A stretch of DNA of 64,000 bases from Pelomonas sp047654785 (GCF_047654785.1 NZ_JASGKQ010000003.1:310001-374000); one strand, 5' to 3'; positions 48,530 to 57,881 are shown, counted from the stretch's first letter. Made by a program: numbers and translations. The notes: generated from the sequence alone by a model not told the origin.

Positions 48530-49411
48530 TCATAGGATCTCGGCCAGCATGCGCTCCACGCCCTGCTGCCAGTGCGGCAGGCGCAGGCCGAAGCGCTGCT
48601 GCAGCTTGGCCGTGGACAGGCGGGAGTTCAGCGGACGCGCGGCGGGCGTCGGGTAGTCGCGGGTCGGGATGGGCAGGATCTGGTCCGGCGCGACCTTGAT
48701 GGACTGGCCGCGCGCGCGGGCGGTTTCGATGACGAAGCGGGCGTACTCGTGCCAGCTCGTCTCGCCGCCGGCGACGGCGTGGTAGGTGCCGGTCAACGCG
48801 GGGTTGGCGCGGGCGGCGCGCAGCATGTGGGGGGTCAGGTCGGCCAGCAGGTCCGCGCCGGTGGGGGCGCCGACCTGGTCGGCGATGACCTTGAGCTGGT
48901 CGCGCTCCGCCGCCAGGCGCAGCATGGTCTTGGCGAAGTTGCCGCCGCGGGCCGCGTAGACCCAGCTGGTGCGCAGGATCAGGTGCTGGCAGCCGCTGGC
49001 GCGGATCGCGTCCTCGCCCTCGGCCTTGGTGCGGCCGTAGACGCTCAGCGGGGCGATCGGGGCCTCCTCGTCGCGGGGCTGGCCGCCGCTGCCGTCGAAG
49101 ACGTAGTCGGTCGAGTAGTGGACCAGCAGCGCATTCAGCCGTTTGGCCTCGATGGCCAGCAGCGCCGGGGTGGTGGCGTTGATCTGGCGAGCCAGGTCGG
49201 GCTCGCTTTCGGCCTTGTCCACGGCGGTGTGGGCGGCGGCATTGACGATGACCTGGGGTGCCAGCGCCTGCACGCGGGCCAGCAGCCGGTCGGGCTGGGT
49301 GAAGTCGCCGCCGTCGTCGAAGTCCAGCGCCACGACCTCGCCGGCCACGGCCAGCGAGCGTTGCAGTTCCCAGCCGACCTGGCCGCCTTTGCCGAGCAGA
49401 AGAATTTTCAT
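48530..49411 (-). CDS. rfbD: dTDP-4-dehydrorhamnose reductase
   Basis: A 293-residue RmlD that reduces dTDP-4-dehydro-L-rhamnose to dTDP-L-rhamnose with NADPH. ILLLGKGGQVGWELQRSLA is the nucleotide-binding loop, VNAAAHTAVDKAESEPD and YSTDYVFDGSG are family blocks, and YGRTKAEGE holds the catalytic Tyr-x3-Lys. The gene starts seven bases after rfbB. Confidence 0.95.
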   Translation of the reverse strand: MKILLLGKGGQVGWELQRSLAVAGEVVALDFDDGGDFTQPDRLLARVQALAPQVIVNAAAHTAVDKAESEPDLARQINATTPALLAIEAKRLNALLVHYSTDYVFDGSGGQPRDEEAPIAPLSVYGRTKAEGEDAIRASGCQHLILRTSWVYAARGGNFAKTMLRLAAERDQLKVIADQVGAPTGADLLADLTPHMLRAARANPALTGTYHAVAGGETSWHEYARFVIETARARGQSIKVAPDQILPIPTRDYPTPAARPLNSRLSTAKLQQRFGLRLPHWQQGVERMLAEIL

Positions 49412-49418
49412 CGCGGGT

Positions 49419-50474
49419 TCAGCCGTACTGTTTGGCGACCCAGTCGCGGTAGGCGCCGCTCTGCACGCGGGCGATCCATTCGGGGTGGTCGAGGTACCAC
49501 TGCACCGTCTTGCGGATGCCGGTCTCGAAGGTCTCGGCGGGCCGCCAGCCGAGTTCGCGCTCGATCTTGCGCGCGTCGATGGCGTAGCGGCGGTCGTGGC
49601 CGGGGCGGTCCTTCACGTAGGTGATGAGGCGCTCGTAGGGGCCGTCGGCCGAGGGCTTCAGCTCGTCGAGCAGCGCGCAGACCGTCTTGACGATGTCGAT
49701 GTTGGCCTTCTCGTTCCAGCCGCCGATGTTGTAGGTCTCGCCCAGCCGGCCGCCGGCCAGCACGGCGCGGATGCCGCTGCAGTGGTCGGTGACGTAGAGC
49801 CAGTCGCGGATCTGCTGCCCGTCGCCGTAGACGGGCAGGGGCTTGCCCGCCAGCGCGTTGACGATCATCAGCGGGATCAGCTTCTCGGGGAAGTGATAGG
49901 GCCCGTAGTTGTTGGAGCAGTTGGTGGTGACGACCGGCAGGCCGTAGGTGTGGTGCCAGGCGCGCACCAGGTGGTCGCTGGCGGCCTTGCTGGCCGAGTA
50001 GGGGCTGTTGGGTTCGTAGGGGTGGGTTTCGGCGAACGGCGGGTCGCCGGGTTGGAGCGAGCCGTACACCTCGTCGGTCGACACATGGTGGAAGCGGAAG
50101 CCGGCCTTGGCCTCGCCGTCGAGGGCGCCCCAGTAGGCGCGGGCCGCCTCCAGCAACGTGAAGCTGCCGTCGACGTTGGTCTTCATGAAGGCGCCCGGGC
50201 CGTGGATGGAGCGGTCCACGTGGCTCTCGGCCGCGAAATGCACGATGGCGCGCGGCTGGTGCGTGGCCAGCAGCTGGTCGACGAGGGCTCGGTCGCAGAT
50301 GTCGCCCTTGACGAAGACGTGGCGGGCGTCGCCGTCCAGCGCGGCCAGGTTTTCCGGGTTGCCGGCGTAGGTCAGGGCGTCGAGGTTGACGACGGGTTCG
50401 TCGGACTGCCGCAGCCAGTCCAGCACGAAATTGCTGCCGATGAAGCCGGCGCCGCCGGTGACGAGAATGGTCAT
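49419..50474 (-). CDS. rfbB: dTDP-glucose 4,6-dehydratase
   Basis: A 351-residue RmlB that converts dTDP-glucose to dTDP-4-dehydro-6-deoxyglucose. VTGGAGFIGSNFVLDWL binds NAD; FHHVSTDEVYGSL holds the catalytic Thr-Asp-Glu, and YSASKAASDHLV the Tyr-x3-Lys. NCSNNYGPYHFPEKLIPLMI is typical. It lies four bases after manC on the same strand, so dTDP-rhamnose and GDP-mannose synthesis are co-transcribed. Confidence 0.96.
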   Translation of the reverse strand: MTILVTGGAGFIGSNFVLDWLRQSDEPVVNLDALTYAGNPENLAALDGDARHVFVKGDICDRALVDQLLATHQPRAIVHFAAESHVDRSIHGPGAFMKTNVDGSFTLLEAARAYWGALDGEAKAGFRFHHVSTDEVYGSLQPGDPPFAETHPYEPNSPYSASKAASDHLVRAWHHTYGLPVVTTNCSNNYGPYHFPEKLIPLMIVNALAGKPLPVYGDGQQIRDWLYVTDHCSGIRAVLAGGRLGETYNIGGWNEKANIDIVKTVCALLDELKPSADGPYERLITYVKDRPGHDRRYAIDARKIERELGWRPAETFETGIRKTVQWYLDHPEWIARVQSGAYRDWVAKQYG

Positions 50475-50478
50475 GATT

Positions 50479-51936
50479 TCAGGTTCTGCCGTAGGTGTCT
50501 TCGAAACGGACGATGTCGTCCTCGCCCAGGTAGGAGCCGGACTGCACCTCGATGATTTCCAGCGGCACCTTGCCCGGGTTGGCCAGGCGGTGGGTCTGGC
50601 CCAGCGGGATGTAGGTGCTCTGGTTCTCGGTCAGCAGGATGGTCTTGTCGCCGTTGACGATCTCGGCCGTGCCGCTGACGACGATCCAGTGCTCCGCGCG
50701 ATGGTGGTGCATCTGCAGGCTCAGGGACGCGCCGGGCTTGACCATGATGCGCTTGACCTGGTGGCGGGGGCCGTTGTCGATGCTGTCGTACCAGCCCCAG
50801 GGGCGGTGTACCTTGCGGTGCAGCGCATGCTCGCCGCGCTGTTCGGCGCCCAGGCGGTTGACGATCTGCTTGACCTCCTGGCTGCGGGCTCGGTCGCTCA
50901 CCAGCACCGCGTCGGCCGTCTCGACCACCACCACGTCCTTCAGCCCGACGACGCCCACCAGCCGGCTGGTGGCATGCACCAGCGTGTTCTGGCTGTCGGC
51001 GATCAGCGCGTCGCCGACGGCGGCGTTGCCGGCCTCGTCCTTGTCCGCGACCTGCCACACGGCCTCCCAGGCGCCCAGGTCGTTCCAGCCGGCGTCCAGT
51101 GCGACCATGCGTAGCGGCAGCTCGCCGCCGGCGCAGCGCTCCATGACCGCGTAGTCCACGGACTCGCTGGGCACGGCGGCGAACTCGGCCTTGCCCGGCC
51201 GCACGAACTGGCCGTCGGCCTTGCGCGCGGCCCAGGCGGCGCGGGTCGCCTCGGCGATGTCGGGGCGGAAGCGCTGCAGCGCATCCATCCAGACGCTGGC
51301 GCGCAGCACGAACATGCCGCTGTTCCAGTAGTAGCCGCCCTCGGCCAGGTAGCGCCGGGCGGTGTCCAGGTCCGGCTTCTCGACGAACTGGGCCACCGCC
51401 AGGCCGCCGCCGGCCTCGGGCGCGGTGCGGATGTAGCCGTAGCCGGTTTCGGGCCGGTCGGGCGTGATGCCCAGGATGGTGATGGCGCCGCCGGCGGCGA
51501 TGCGGACGGCCTGCTGCAGCGCCGCCGTGAAGGCGGGGCCGTCGGTGACGGTCTGGTCGGCCGGCGTGACGACCAGCACCGGGTCGCTGCCGCCTTCGAG
51601 CGCGGCGAGCGCGGCCAGCGTCAGCGCCGGGGCGGTGTTGCGGCCCAGCGGCTCCAGCAGCACGCTGCTGGGCGCCAGCCCGGTTTCGCGCAACTGGTCG
51701 AGGACCAGGAAGCGGTGCTCGTCGTTGCCGACGATGCAGGGGCCGGCGAGGTCGAATTCGGGAGAGGCGAGCGCGGCCAGGCGGCGGGCGGCCAGCTGGA
51801 ACAGGCTCTCGTTGCCGGACAGCACGAGGAACTGCTTCGGGTAGCCGGCCCGCGACAGCGGCCACAGCCGTGTGCCGGAGCCGCCAGCCATGATGACGGG
51901 GAGAACGGGGGGGTGGGTGGAGGTCATGCGGGTCAT
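50479..51936 (-). CDS. manC: mannose-1-phosphate guanylyltransferase/mannose-6-phosphate isomerase
   Basis: A 485-residue bifunctional type II enzyme. PVIMAGGSGTRLWPLSRAGYPKQF is the pyrophosphorylase signature (given as residues about 12-35), FVEKPDLDTARRYLAEGGYYWNSGMF is the sugar-binding region in outline, and the C-terminal cupin domain (from about residue 370) carries HRPWGWYDSID and the metal-binding MHHHRAEHW. It supplies GDP-mannose. The ATG at 51936 overlaps the galE stop (ATGA); a longer open frame upstream is inside galE. Confidence 0.95.
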   Translation of the reverse strand: MTRMTSTHPPVLPVIMAGGSGTRLWPLSRAGYPKQFLVLSGNESLFQLAARRLAALASPEFDLAGPCIVGNDEHRFLVLDQLRETGLAPSSVLLEPLGRNTAPALTLAALAALEGGSDPVLVVTPADQTVTDGPAFTAALQQAVRIAAGGAITILGITPDRPETGYGYIRTAPEAGGGLAVAQFVEKPDLDTARRYLAEGGYYWNSGMFVLRASVWMDALQRFRPDIAEATRAAWAARKADGQFVRPGKAEFAAVPSESVDYAVMERCAGGELPLRMVALDAGWNDLGAWEAVWQVADKDEAGNAAVGDALIADSQNTLVHATSRLVGVVGLKDVVVVETADAVLVSDRARSQEVKQIVNRLGAEQRGEHALHRKVHRPWGWYDSIDNGPRHQVKRIMVKPGASLSLQMHHHRAEHWIVVSGTAEIVNGDKTILLTENQSTYIPLGQTHRLANPGKVPLEIIEVQSGSYLGEDDIVRFEDTYGRT

Positions 51937-52949
51937 TGACTGAAACCGTGGGGATTGGCGTGCTGCCAGCGCCAGCTGTCCTCGCACATGCGCGCGAGGT
52001 CGAGCCGGGCCTCCCAGCCAAGCAACTCGCGGGCCAGTGCCGGGTCGGCCCAGCAGGCGGCGACGTCGCCCGCACGGCGCGGGACGATCTCGAAGGGCAC
52101 GCTGCGGCCGCTGGCCGCCTCGTAGGCGCGCACCAGGTCCAGCACGCTGTAGCCGCGGCCGGTGCCGAGGTTGACGGTCAGCGAGCCGGGCTGCTCCAGC
52201 AGCCGGCGCAGCGCGGCGACATGGCCTTCGGCCAGGTCGGTGACGTGGATGTAGTCGCGCACGCCGGTGCCGTCCGGCGTGGGGTAGTCGTTGCCGAACA
52301 CGGACAGCCGGGCGCGCCGGCCCACGGCGACCTGGGCGACGTAGGGCATCAGGTTGTTGGGCGTGCCGCGCGGGTCTTCGCCGATGCGGCCGCTCTCGTG
52401 GGCGCCCACCGGGTTGAAGTAGCGCAGGCAGGCGGTCTGCCAGGCCGGGTCGGCCACGCCGACGTCGCGCAGGATCTGCTCGCCCATCAGCTTGGTGGCG
52501 CCATAGGGGTTGGTCGCCGAGGTGGGCGCGTCCTCGCGCAGCGGCAGCTGCTCCGGTGCGCCGTAGACCGTCGCGCTGGAGCTGAAGACCATGCGCGAGC
52601 AGCCGTGGCGCTGCATGGCCTCGCAGGTGCTGACCAGCCCGCCGAGGTTGTTGCGGTAGTAGGCCAGCGGCTGGCTGACCGATTCGCCTACCGCCTTGTG
52701 GGCCGCGAAATGCACGACGGCGGCCGGGCGGTGCTGGCCGAAGACGCGGTCCAGCGCGGCGCCGTCGCAGACGTCCGCGCGTTCGAACTCGATGGGCGCC
52801 GTCGCCAGCTCGGCCAGGCGCTCCAGCACCACGGGCGAGCTGTTGGCGAAGTTGTCGAGGCCGACGACCCGGTAGCCGGCCCGTTGCAGGGCCAGCCAGG
52901 TGTGCGAGGCGATGTAGCCGGTGGCGCCGGTCAGCAGGATGGTGGGCAT
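51933..52949 (-). CDS. galE: UDP-glucose 4-epimerase
   Basis: A 338-residue GalE interconverting UDP-glucose and UDP-galactose. LLTGATGYIASHTWLAL binds NAD, VVHFAAHKAVGESVSQPLAYYRNN is the family block (outline of about residues 78-101), SSSATVYG holds the catalytic Ser and YGATKLMGEQIL the Tyr-x3-Lys. NLGTGRGYSVLDLV and ARRAGDVAACWADP-type C-terminal blocks are present (here PRRAGDVAACWADP). It starts four bases after epsL and continues into manC. Confidence 0.95.
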   Translation of the reverse strand: MPTILLTGATGYIASHTWLALQRAGYRVVGLDNFANSSPVVLERLAELATAPIEFERADVCDGAALDRVFGQHRPAAVVHFAAHKAVGESVSQPLAYYRNNLGGLVSTCEAMQRHGCSRMVFSSSATVYGAPEQLPLREDAPTSATNPYGATKLMGEQILRDVGVADPAWQTACLRYFNPVGAHESGRIGEDPRGTPNNLMPYVAQVAVGRRARLSVFGNDYPTPDGTGVRDYIHVTDLAEGHVAALRRLLEQPGSLTVNLGTGRGYSVLDLVRAYEAASGRSVPFEIVPRRAGDVAACWADPALARELLGWEARLDLARMCEDSWRWQHANPHGFSQ

Positions 52950-52953
52950 CGGA

Positions 52954-54225
52954 TCAGAAGAAGAGGGCCTGGCCGGTGCAGCCGTAGCTGCTGGCGTTGT
53001 AGACGTACTGCGGCACGCTGCTGTCGCGGCTGGCGCGGTCGTACTGGCAACCCAGGCTGAAACCGCGCGAGATGGCCCAGCGCACGCCGATGTTGTAGAG
53101 CGTCGTGTCGTCCAGCGCGTAGGGGTCGACGATGCCGCTGTCGCGGGTGCGCCGCGCGCGGTTGCTGCTGACCCGGGCGCTGGCGCTGACCTTGCTGGTC
53201 AGCGCGTAGCTGGCGCCCAGCTGCCAGCTGGTGTAGACGCGGTTCAGGTCGGCGGTGCGGACCATGGTTTCCTGGCCGGTGTCGCGGGCGTACTGCGCAT
53301 CGAGCTGCAGCTTGCCCGTGGGCCGCCAGCTCCAGCCGATGGCGCCGGTGGTGCCGCTGAAGTCGCCCAGCTGGGCCAGGCTGTTCTTCGTGCGGCTGCG
53401 GCTGATGCGGGTGTTCAGCGTGCTGCTGCCGCCGGTGCTCCAGCGCGTCGTGAAGTCGATGTCGTCGCGCGTGTAGTCGTTCTGCTCGTTGATGAGCACC
53501 GGGTACTGCGTGGCGGGGTCGATGATGGGCTGCAGCGTGTTCGGGTCGAATGCGATGCCGACCGGGTAGCGCGGGTTGTTGCCCTTGGTGTGGCGGGCCA
53601 CCAGGCCCAGCCTGACGTTGCCGGCCGGCGTGGCGTACACGCCCAGCGACGCGGTGTCCTGCCGGTAGGTGAAGCGGTCGTACTGGACGGCCGTGAAGCT
53701 GCGCTGGCGGTGCGTCCAGCCGCCTTCCAGCGTGTACCGGGTGGCCACGCCCAGGCGGGCGATGGCCTGGTATTCCTCGACGCTCTCGATGTTCTTCTGC
53801 CGGATGGGATCCACGCCGGAGCCGATGTTGAAGTCGGCCAGCGAGCGGTCCGAGCGCGCGCTCAGCACGCCGGACAGGTTGCCGACGGTCTCCCAGTTCA
53901 GCGCGCCGCGGATGCTGTGGGAGCGGTTGTTCAGGTCGCTGTTGGTCGCGTAGCGGTTGTCGTGCAGCGAGCCGTCCAGCGTCAGCCGCTGGCGGCCCAG
54001 GCGCTTGTCGACGCCGGCCAGCAGGCCGATGCTGGTGACGGTGTCGCTGTTGGTGGCGTCGGCCTGGCGGTAGACGTTGGACACGTGGGAGGCGCCCAGC
54101 GACCCGCCCACGTAGAACGGCGACGCATCGTCCGTCTGTCCGTGGGCGGCGGGCGCCAGTGCGGCGCTCGCCGCGAGAACTGCCAGCCGCAGCGGGCTGG
54201 AACGCAGAAGGGATTCAGTAGGCAT
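52954..54225 (-). CDS. epsL: EpsL-family outer-membrane beta-barrel protein
   Basis: A 423-residue exported protein with a signal peptide (residues about 1-30, ending AAHGQ). The rest is made of alternating-pattern strands rich in Tyr, Arg, Asn and Ser, as in ALNWETVGNLSGVLSARSD and QLDAQYARDTGQ, and ends in an aromatic pair (ALFF), typical of outer-membrane barrels. It fits the EpsL/XrtB-associated outer-membrane protein of methanolan-type loci, thought to act in polymer export. It overlaps the epsB 3' end by 11 bases. Confidence 0.85.
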   Translation of the reverse strand: MPTESLLRSSPLRLAVLAASAALAPAAHGQTDDASPFYVGGSLGASHVSNVYRQADATNSDTVTSIGLLAGVDKRLGRQRLTLDGSLHDNRYATNSDLNNRSHSIRGALNWETVGNLSGVLSARSDRSLADFNIGSGVDPIRQKNIESVEEYQAIARLGVATRYTLEGGWTHRQRSFTAVQYDRFTYRQDTASLGVYATPAGNVRLGLVARHTKGNNPRYPVGIAFDPNTLQPIIDPATQYPVLINEQNDYTRDDIDFTTRWSTGGSSTLNTRISRSRTKNSLAQLGDFSGTTGAIGWSWRPTGKLQLDAQYARDTGQETMVRTADLNRVYTSWQLGASYALTSKVSASARVSSNRARRTRDSGIVDPYALDDTTLYNIGVRWAISRGFSLGCQYDRASRDSSVPQYVYNASSYGCTGQALFF

Positions 54226-55603
54226 GACGGTCGAACACCACCAGCCGCACGGTGCGCAGGATGATCTGCAGATCGAGGGCGAGTGACCAGTTGCGCAGGT
54301 ATTCCAGATCGTATTCGACACGGGCCACCATCTTGTCGATGGTGTCCGTCTCGCCCCGCAGGCCGTTCACCTGGGCCCAGCCGGTGATGCCCGGCTTGAC
54401 CTTGTGGCGCACCATGTAGGCCTTGATGAGCTTGCGGTATTCCTCGTTGTGCGCCACCGCGTGCGGGCGCGGGCCGACGATGCTCATGCGGCCCTGTAGC
54501 ACGTTGATGAACTGCGGCAGCTCGTCCAGCGAGGTCTTGCGGATGAAGGCGCCGAACGGCGTGATGCGCGGGTCGCCCTTGGTGGCCTGCTTGACCACGG
54601 CGCCGTTGTCCTGCGTGCGCATCGAGCGGAACTTGTAGACGATGATCTCCTCGCCGTCCAGGCCGTTGCGGCGCTGCTTGAAGATGACCGGGCCGGGCGA
54701 GCTCAGCTTCACGCCGATCGCCAGCGCCAGCAGGATGGGCGAGATCAGCACCAGGATGACGGAGGACATCACGATGTCGCTGACGCGCTTGACCAACTGG
54801 TTGGTGCCGGTGAACGGCGTCTCGCAGATGCCGACGACGGGCACGCCGCTGAGGTCCTGGAGCCGGCCCTGGATGATGCTGATGCCGAACACGTCGGGCA
54901 CGTAGAACAGCGAGGCCGTCGTGCCCTGCACCTGCTCCAGCAGCTCGACGATGCGCGGCTGCGAGCCCAGCGGCAGCGTGATGTAGACCTCCTTGACGCC
55001 CTTGTCGCGCACGTAGTCGCTCAGTTGGTGCAGCGTGCCGAGCAGCTCGGTGCCGGCCTCCGGGTGCAGGCGCTCGGGGGTGCGGTCGTCGAAGTAGCCC
55101 AGGCAGATCACGCCCTGCGTGTCGCGCAGCGCGCGCGCCACCTTGTAGCCCAGCGGGCCGGCGCCGACGACGACGGCGGCGCGGCGGGCCTCCGGGTTGC
55201 GGGCGCGCCAGCGCTGGATGCGCCGCCCGGCCGTGATCGCCACCATCTGGGCGACCGGCGTGATGACCGCCCACCAGATCAGCACCTCGTTCTCGAAGTA
55301 GTGCAGGCTGTCGGTCGCGTAGCCGCACAGCAGCAGGATGCCCAGCAGCACCAGCCACGACGACAGCACATCCACCAGCGCGCTGGCCGGATGGTCGCCG
55401 AAACGGTTGCGACCCGGGAAGGTCAGCGCGAACACCAGCAGGCACAGCGTCATCGCGGGGCGCAGGGCCGGCTCGCCGAAATGGCCGTTCACGAGCAGGA
55501 AGGTCAGCACGATGATGCCCGGCTCCAGGAGGGCGGCGATCAGCGATTCGACCGATTGCGGTGCGCTGTAGAACGTTCTCTTGTAGCTGCGGTCCTCGAA
55601 CAT
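54215..55603 (-). CDS. epsB: undecaprenyl-phosphate glucose phosphotransferase (EpsB-type)
   Basis: A 462-residue polyisoprenyl-phosphate hexose-1-phosphate transferase that starts the repeat unit on undecaprenyl phosphate. Four N-terminal helices are followed by a CoA-binding-like domain (AAVVVGAGPLGYKVARAL) and, from about residue 265, another helix and the catalytic domain: VIFKQRRNGLDG, YKFRSMRTQ, DELPQFINVLQGRMSIVGPR and KPGITGWAQVNGLRGET. The ATG at 55603 directly precedes FEDRSYKRTFYS. It is the first gene of the leftward arm (epsB-epsL-galE-manC-rfbBDAC), divergent from ubiJ across 132 bases. Confidence 0.93.
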   Translation of the reverse strand: MFEDRSYKRTFYSAPQSVESLIAALLEPGIIVLTFLLVNGHFGEPALRPAMTLCLLVFALTFPGRNRFGDHPASALVDVLSSWLVLLGILLLCGYATDSLHYFENEVLIWWAVITPVAQMVAITAGRRIQRWRARNPEARRAAVVVGAGPLGYKVARALRDTQGVICLGYFDDRTPERLHPEAGTELLGTLHQLSDYVRDKGVKEVYITLPLGSQPRIVELLEQVQGTTASLFYVPDVFGISIIQGRLQDLSGVPVVGICETPFTGTNQLVKRVSDIVMSSVILVLISPILLALAIGVKLSSPGPVIFKQRRNGLDGEEIIVYKFRSMRTQDNGAVVKQATKGDPRITPFGAFIRKTSLDELPQFINVLQGRMSIVGPRPHAVAHNEEYRKLIKAYMVRHKVKPGITGWAQVNGLRGETDTIDKMVARVEYDLEYLRNWSLALDLQIILRTVRLVVFDRHAY

Positions 55604-55735
55604 CGTGTTGGTTGTTGGCGTGGCCCTGGCGGACTCGGGTCTGGGAATAAGGGCGACCCGGGATTGTCCACCAACAATTTTGACAGCCGGCCGAGCGCCG
55701 TCCCCTGTTCCTGGTCCCTGCCTACAATCTTGGCC

Positions 55736-56269
55736 ATGCCCGCGCCCTGGCCCCTGCCTTCCCTGTCTCCGCTGCTGATGCCGGCCCTCCAGGACCGCCT
55801 CGTGCTGCTGATCAACCATGTCGTGTCCCGGGAGCCCGTCGCCGCGCAGCGGCTGCAGCCGCTGGCCGGCCGCAGCTTGGTCGTGCACCTGGCCGGGTGG
55901 CCGGCGCTGCTGCCGGCGGCGCCGGACCTGGTGCTCGGCGTCACGCCGGCCGGCCTGTTCGAGCGCCTGGACGCGGCGCCGGGCGGCGCGGGCGGGCTGC
56001 GCATCGAGATCGACGCGGCCAACCCCGCCCGGCTGGCGCTCGGCGCGCTGGGCGGCGGCCTGCCCGCCGTCAGCGTGCAGGGCGACGCCGCCTTCGCCGG
56101 CGAGATGCGCTGGCTGCTGGACAACCTGCGCTGGGACATCGAGGACGACCTGGCCGGCGTGGTCGGCCCGCTGGCGGCGCGCCAGCTGGCGCAGTTCGGG
56201 CGTGCGCTGCGGCGGACGCTGTCCGGCCTGGCGGCGCGCGTGGCGCCCACCGCCGGCGGCGCGGCATGA
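55736..56269 (+). CDS. ubiJ: ubiquinone biosynthesis accessory factor UbiJ
   Basis: A 177-residue protein with an SCP2-like lipid-binding domain. The N-terminal helix LLMPALQDRLVLLINHVV and the segment RLQPLAGRSLVVHLAGWPALL fit UbiJ, and the C-terminal MRWLLDNLRWDIEDDLAGVVGPLAARQL (outline of about residues 122-149) is characteristic. UbiJ holds the polyprenyl intermediates in the soluble Ubi complex. A TACAAT -10-like sequence precedes the ATG. Its stop overlaps the ubiB ATG. This is where the chromosomal ubi cluster resumes after the exopolysaccharide locus. Confidence 0.88.
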   Translation: MPAPWPLPSLSPLLMPALQDRLVLLINHVVSREPVAAQRLQPLAGRSLVVHLAGWPALLPAAPDLVLGVTPAGLFERLDAAPGGAGGLRIEIDAANPARLALGALGGGLPAVSVQGDAAFAGEMRWLLDNLRWDIEDDLAGVVGPLAARQLAQFGRALRRTLSGLAARVAPTAGGAA

Positions 56270-57828
56270 GGTTTGTCGCGCGGCTGCTGGTCATCCTCTG
56301 GACGGTCTGGCGCTTCGGCCTCGATGACCTGGCGCTGTCGGGGCTGCAGCGCCGGCGCTTCCAGCTGCTGCGCCGCCTGACGCGGCTCGGCCGTCGCTGG
56401 CAGGAGCCGCGCGGCGTGCGGCTGCGGCTGGCGCTGGAGCGGCTGGGGCCCATCTTCGTCAAGTTCGGCCAGGTGCTGTCGACGCGGCGCGACCTGCTGC
56501 CCGCCGACGTGGCGCAGGAGCTCGCCAGGCTGCAGGACCGCGTGCCGCCGTTCCCGGCGGCGCTGTCGCGGGCGATGGTGGAGCGCGCGTTCGGCCAGCC
56601 GCTGGAGGCGCTGTTCGCCAGCTTCGATGCCGAGCCGGTGGCCAGCGCCAGCATCGCGCAGGTGCATTTCGCGGTGCTGAAGGACGGCCGCGAGGTCGCC
56701 GTCAAGGTGCTGCGGCCCGGCATGCTGGACGTCATCGACGACGACCTGGCGCTGATGCGCCGCATGGCCGCGTGGGTCGAGCGCTTTTCGGCGGACGGCC
56801 GGCGGCTGAAGCCGCGCGAGGTGGTGGCCGAGTTCGACATGTACCTGCACGACGAGCTGGACCTCGTCCGCGAGGCGGCCAACGCCGCGCAGCTGCGCCG
56901 CAACATGGACGGCTTGGGCCTGGTCATGGTGCCCGAGATGCACTGGGCGCTGTGCAGCTCCGAGGTCATCGTCATGGAGCGCATGAAGGGCGTGCCGATC
57001 TCGCAGCGCACGATGCTGGAACAGGCCGGCGTGGACATCAAGAAGCTGGCGCGCGACGGCGTGACCATCTTCTTCACCCAGGTGTTCCGCGACGGCTTCT
57101 TCCACGCCGACATGCACCCCGGCAACATCCAGGTCAGCCTGGAGCCGGCCACCTTCGGCCGCTACGTGGCGCTGGACTTCGGCATCATCGGCACGCTCAC
57201 CGAGGTGGACAAGGACTACCTCGCGCAGAACTTCATCGCCTTCTTCCAGCGCGACTACAAGCGCGTCGCCGAGCTCCACATCGCCTCCGGCTGGGTGCCG
57301 CCCGAGACGCGCGTCGACGTGCTGGAGAGCGCCGTGCGCGCCGTCTGCGAGCCGCATTTCGACCGGCCGCTGAAGGACATCTCGCTCGGCCAGGTGCTGA
57401 TGCGGCTGTTCCAGACCTCGCGCCGCTTCAACGTCGAGATCCAGCCGCAGCTGGTGCTGCTGCAGAAGACGCTGCTGAACGTCGAGGGCCTGGGCCGCCA
57501 GCTCGACCCCGAGCTGGACCTGTGGGCCACGGCCAAGCCCTTCCTGGAGCGCTGGATGCACGAGCAGGTCGGCTGGCCGGCGTTCAACAAGCAGCTGCAG
57601 AAGGAGGCGCCGCGCTTCGCCCAGCTGCTCCCCGCGCTGCCGCGCCTGCTGCACGACGCGCTGAAGGCGCAGGCCCGCCGCGGCGGCGACGCCGAGCTGC
57701 GCGCGCTGGTGCGCGAGCTGCGCCACACCAACCGGCTGCTGTCGGGGCTGCTGTGGGGCGCCGCGGGCTTCGCGCTGGGCGTCGCGCTGGCCTGGGTGGC
57801 CGCACGCTTCCTGGGCGTCGGCCCGTAG
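56266..57828 (+). CDS. ubiB: ubiquinone biosynthesis kinase-like protein UbiB
   Basis: A 520-residue ABC1/ADCK-family atypical kinase/ATPase needed for ubiquinone synthesis. VKFGQVLSTRRDLLP contains the KxGQ motif (Lys66-Gln69), ASASIAQVH is the Ala-rich loop, EVAVKVLRPG has the conserved Lys147, and HADMHPGNI and LDFGIIGTL are the catalytic and metal loops. A C-terminal membrane hairpin (about residues 488-516) anchors it. It is translationally coupled to ubiJ. Confidence 0.95.
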   Translation: MRFVARLLVILWTVWRFGLDDLALSGLQRRRFQLLRRLTRLGRRWQEPRGVRLRLALERLGPIFVKFGQVLSTRRDLLPADVAQELARLQDRVPPFPAALSRAMVERAFGQPLEALFASFDAEPVASASIAQVHFAVLKDGREVAVKVLRPGMLDVIDDDLALMRRMAAWVERFSADGRRLKPREVVAEFDMYLHDELDLVREAANAAQLRRNMDGLGLVMVPEMHWALCSSEVIVMERMKGVPISQRTMLEQAGVDIKKLARDGVTIFFTQVFRDGFFHADMHPGNIQVSLEPATFGRYVALDFGIIGTLTEVDKDYLAQNFIAFFQRDYKRVAELHIASGWVPPETRVDVLESAVRAVCEPHFDRPLKDISLGQVLMRLFQTSRRFNVEIQPQLVLLQKTLLNVEGLGRQLDPELDLWATAKPFLERWMHEQVGWPAFNKQLQKEAPRFAQLLPALPRLLHDALKAQARRGGDAELRALVRELRHTNRLLSGLLWGAAGFALGVALAWVAARFLGVGP

Positions 57829-57881
57829 CCGGTGCGGGCCGCGCCGCCATAATCCGCGCCACTTTTTTTCCGGCCCCGTCC

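Noticed and set aside
55680..55728. TTGACA at 55680-55685 as the -35 box of ubiJ
   Set aside because: The only good -10 (TACAAT, 55723-55728) is 37 bases away, too far for a sigma-70 promoter.
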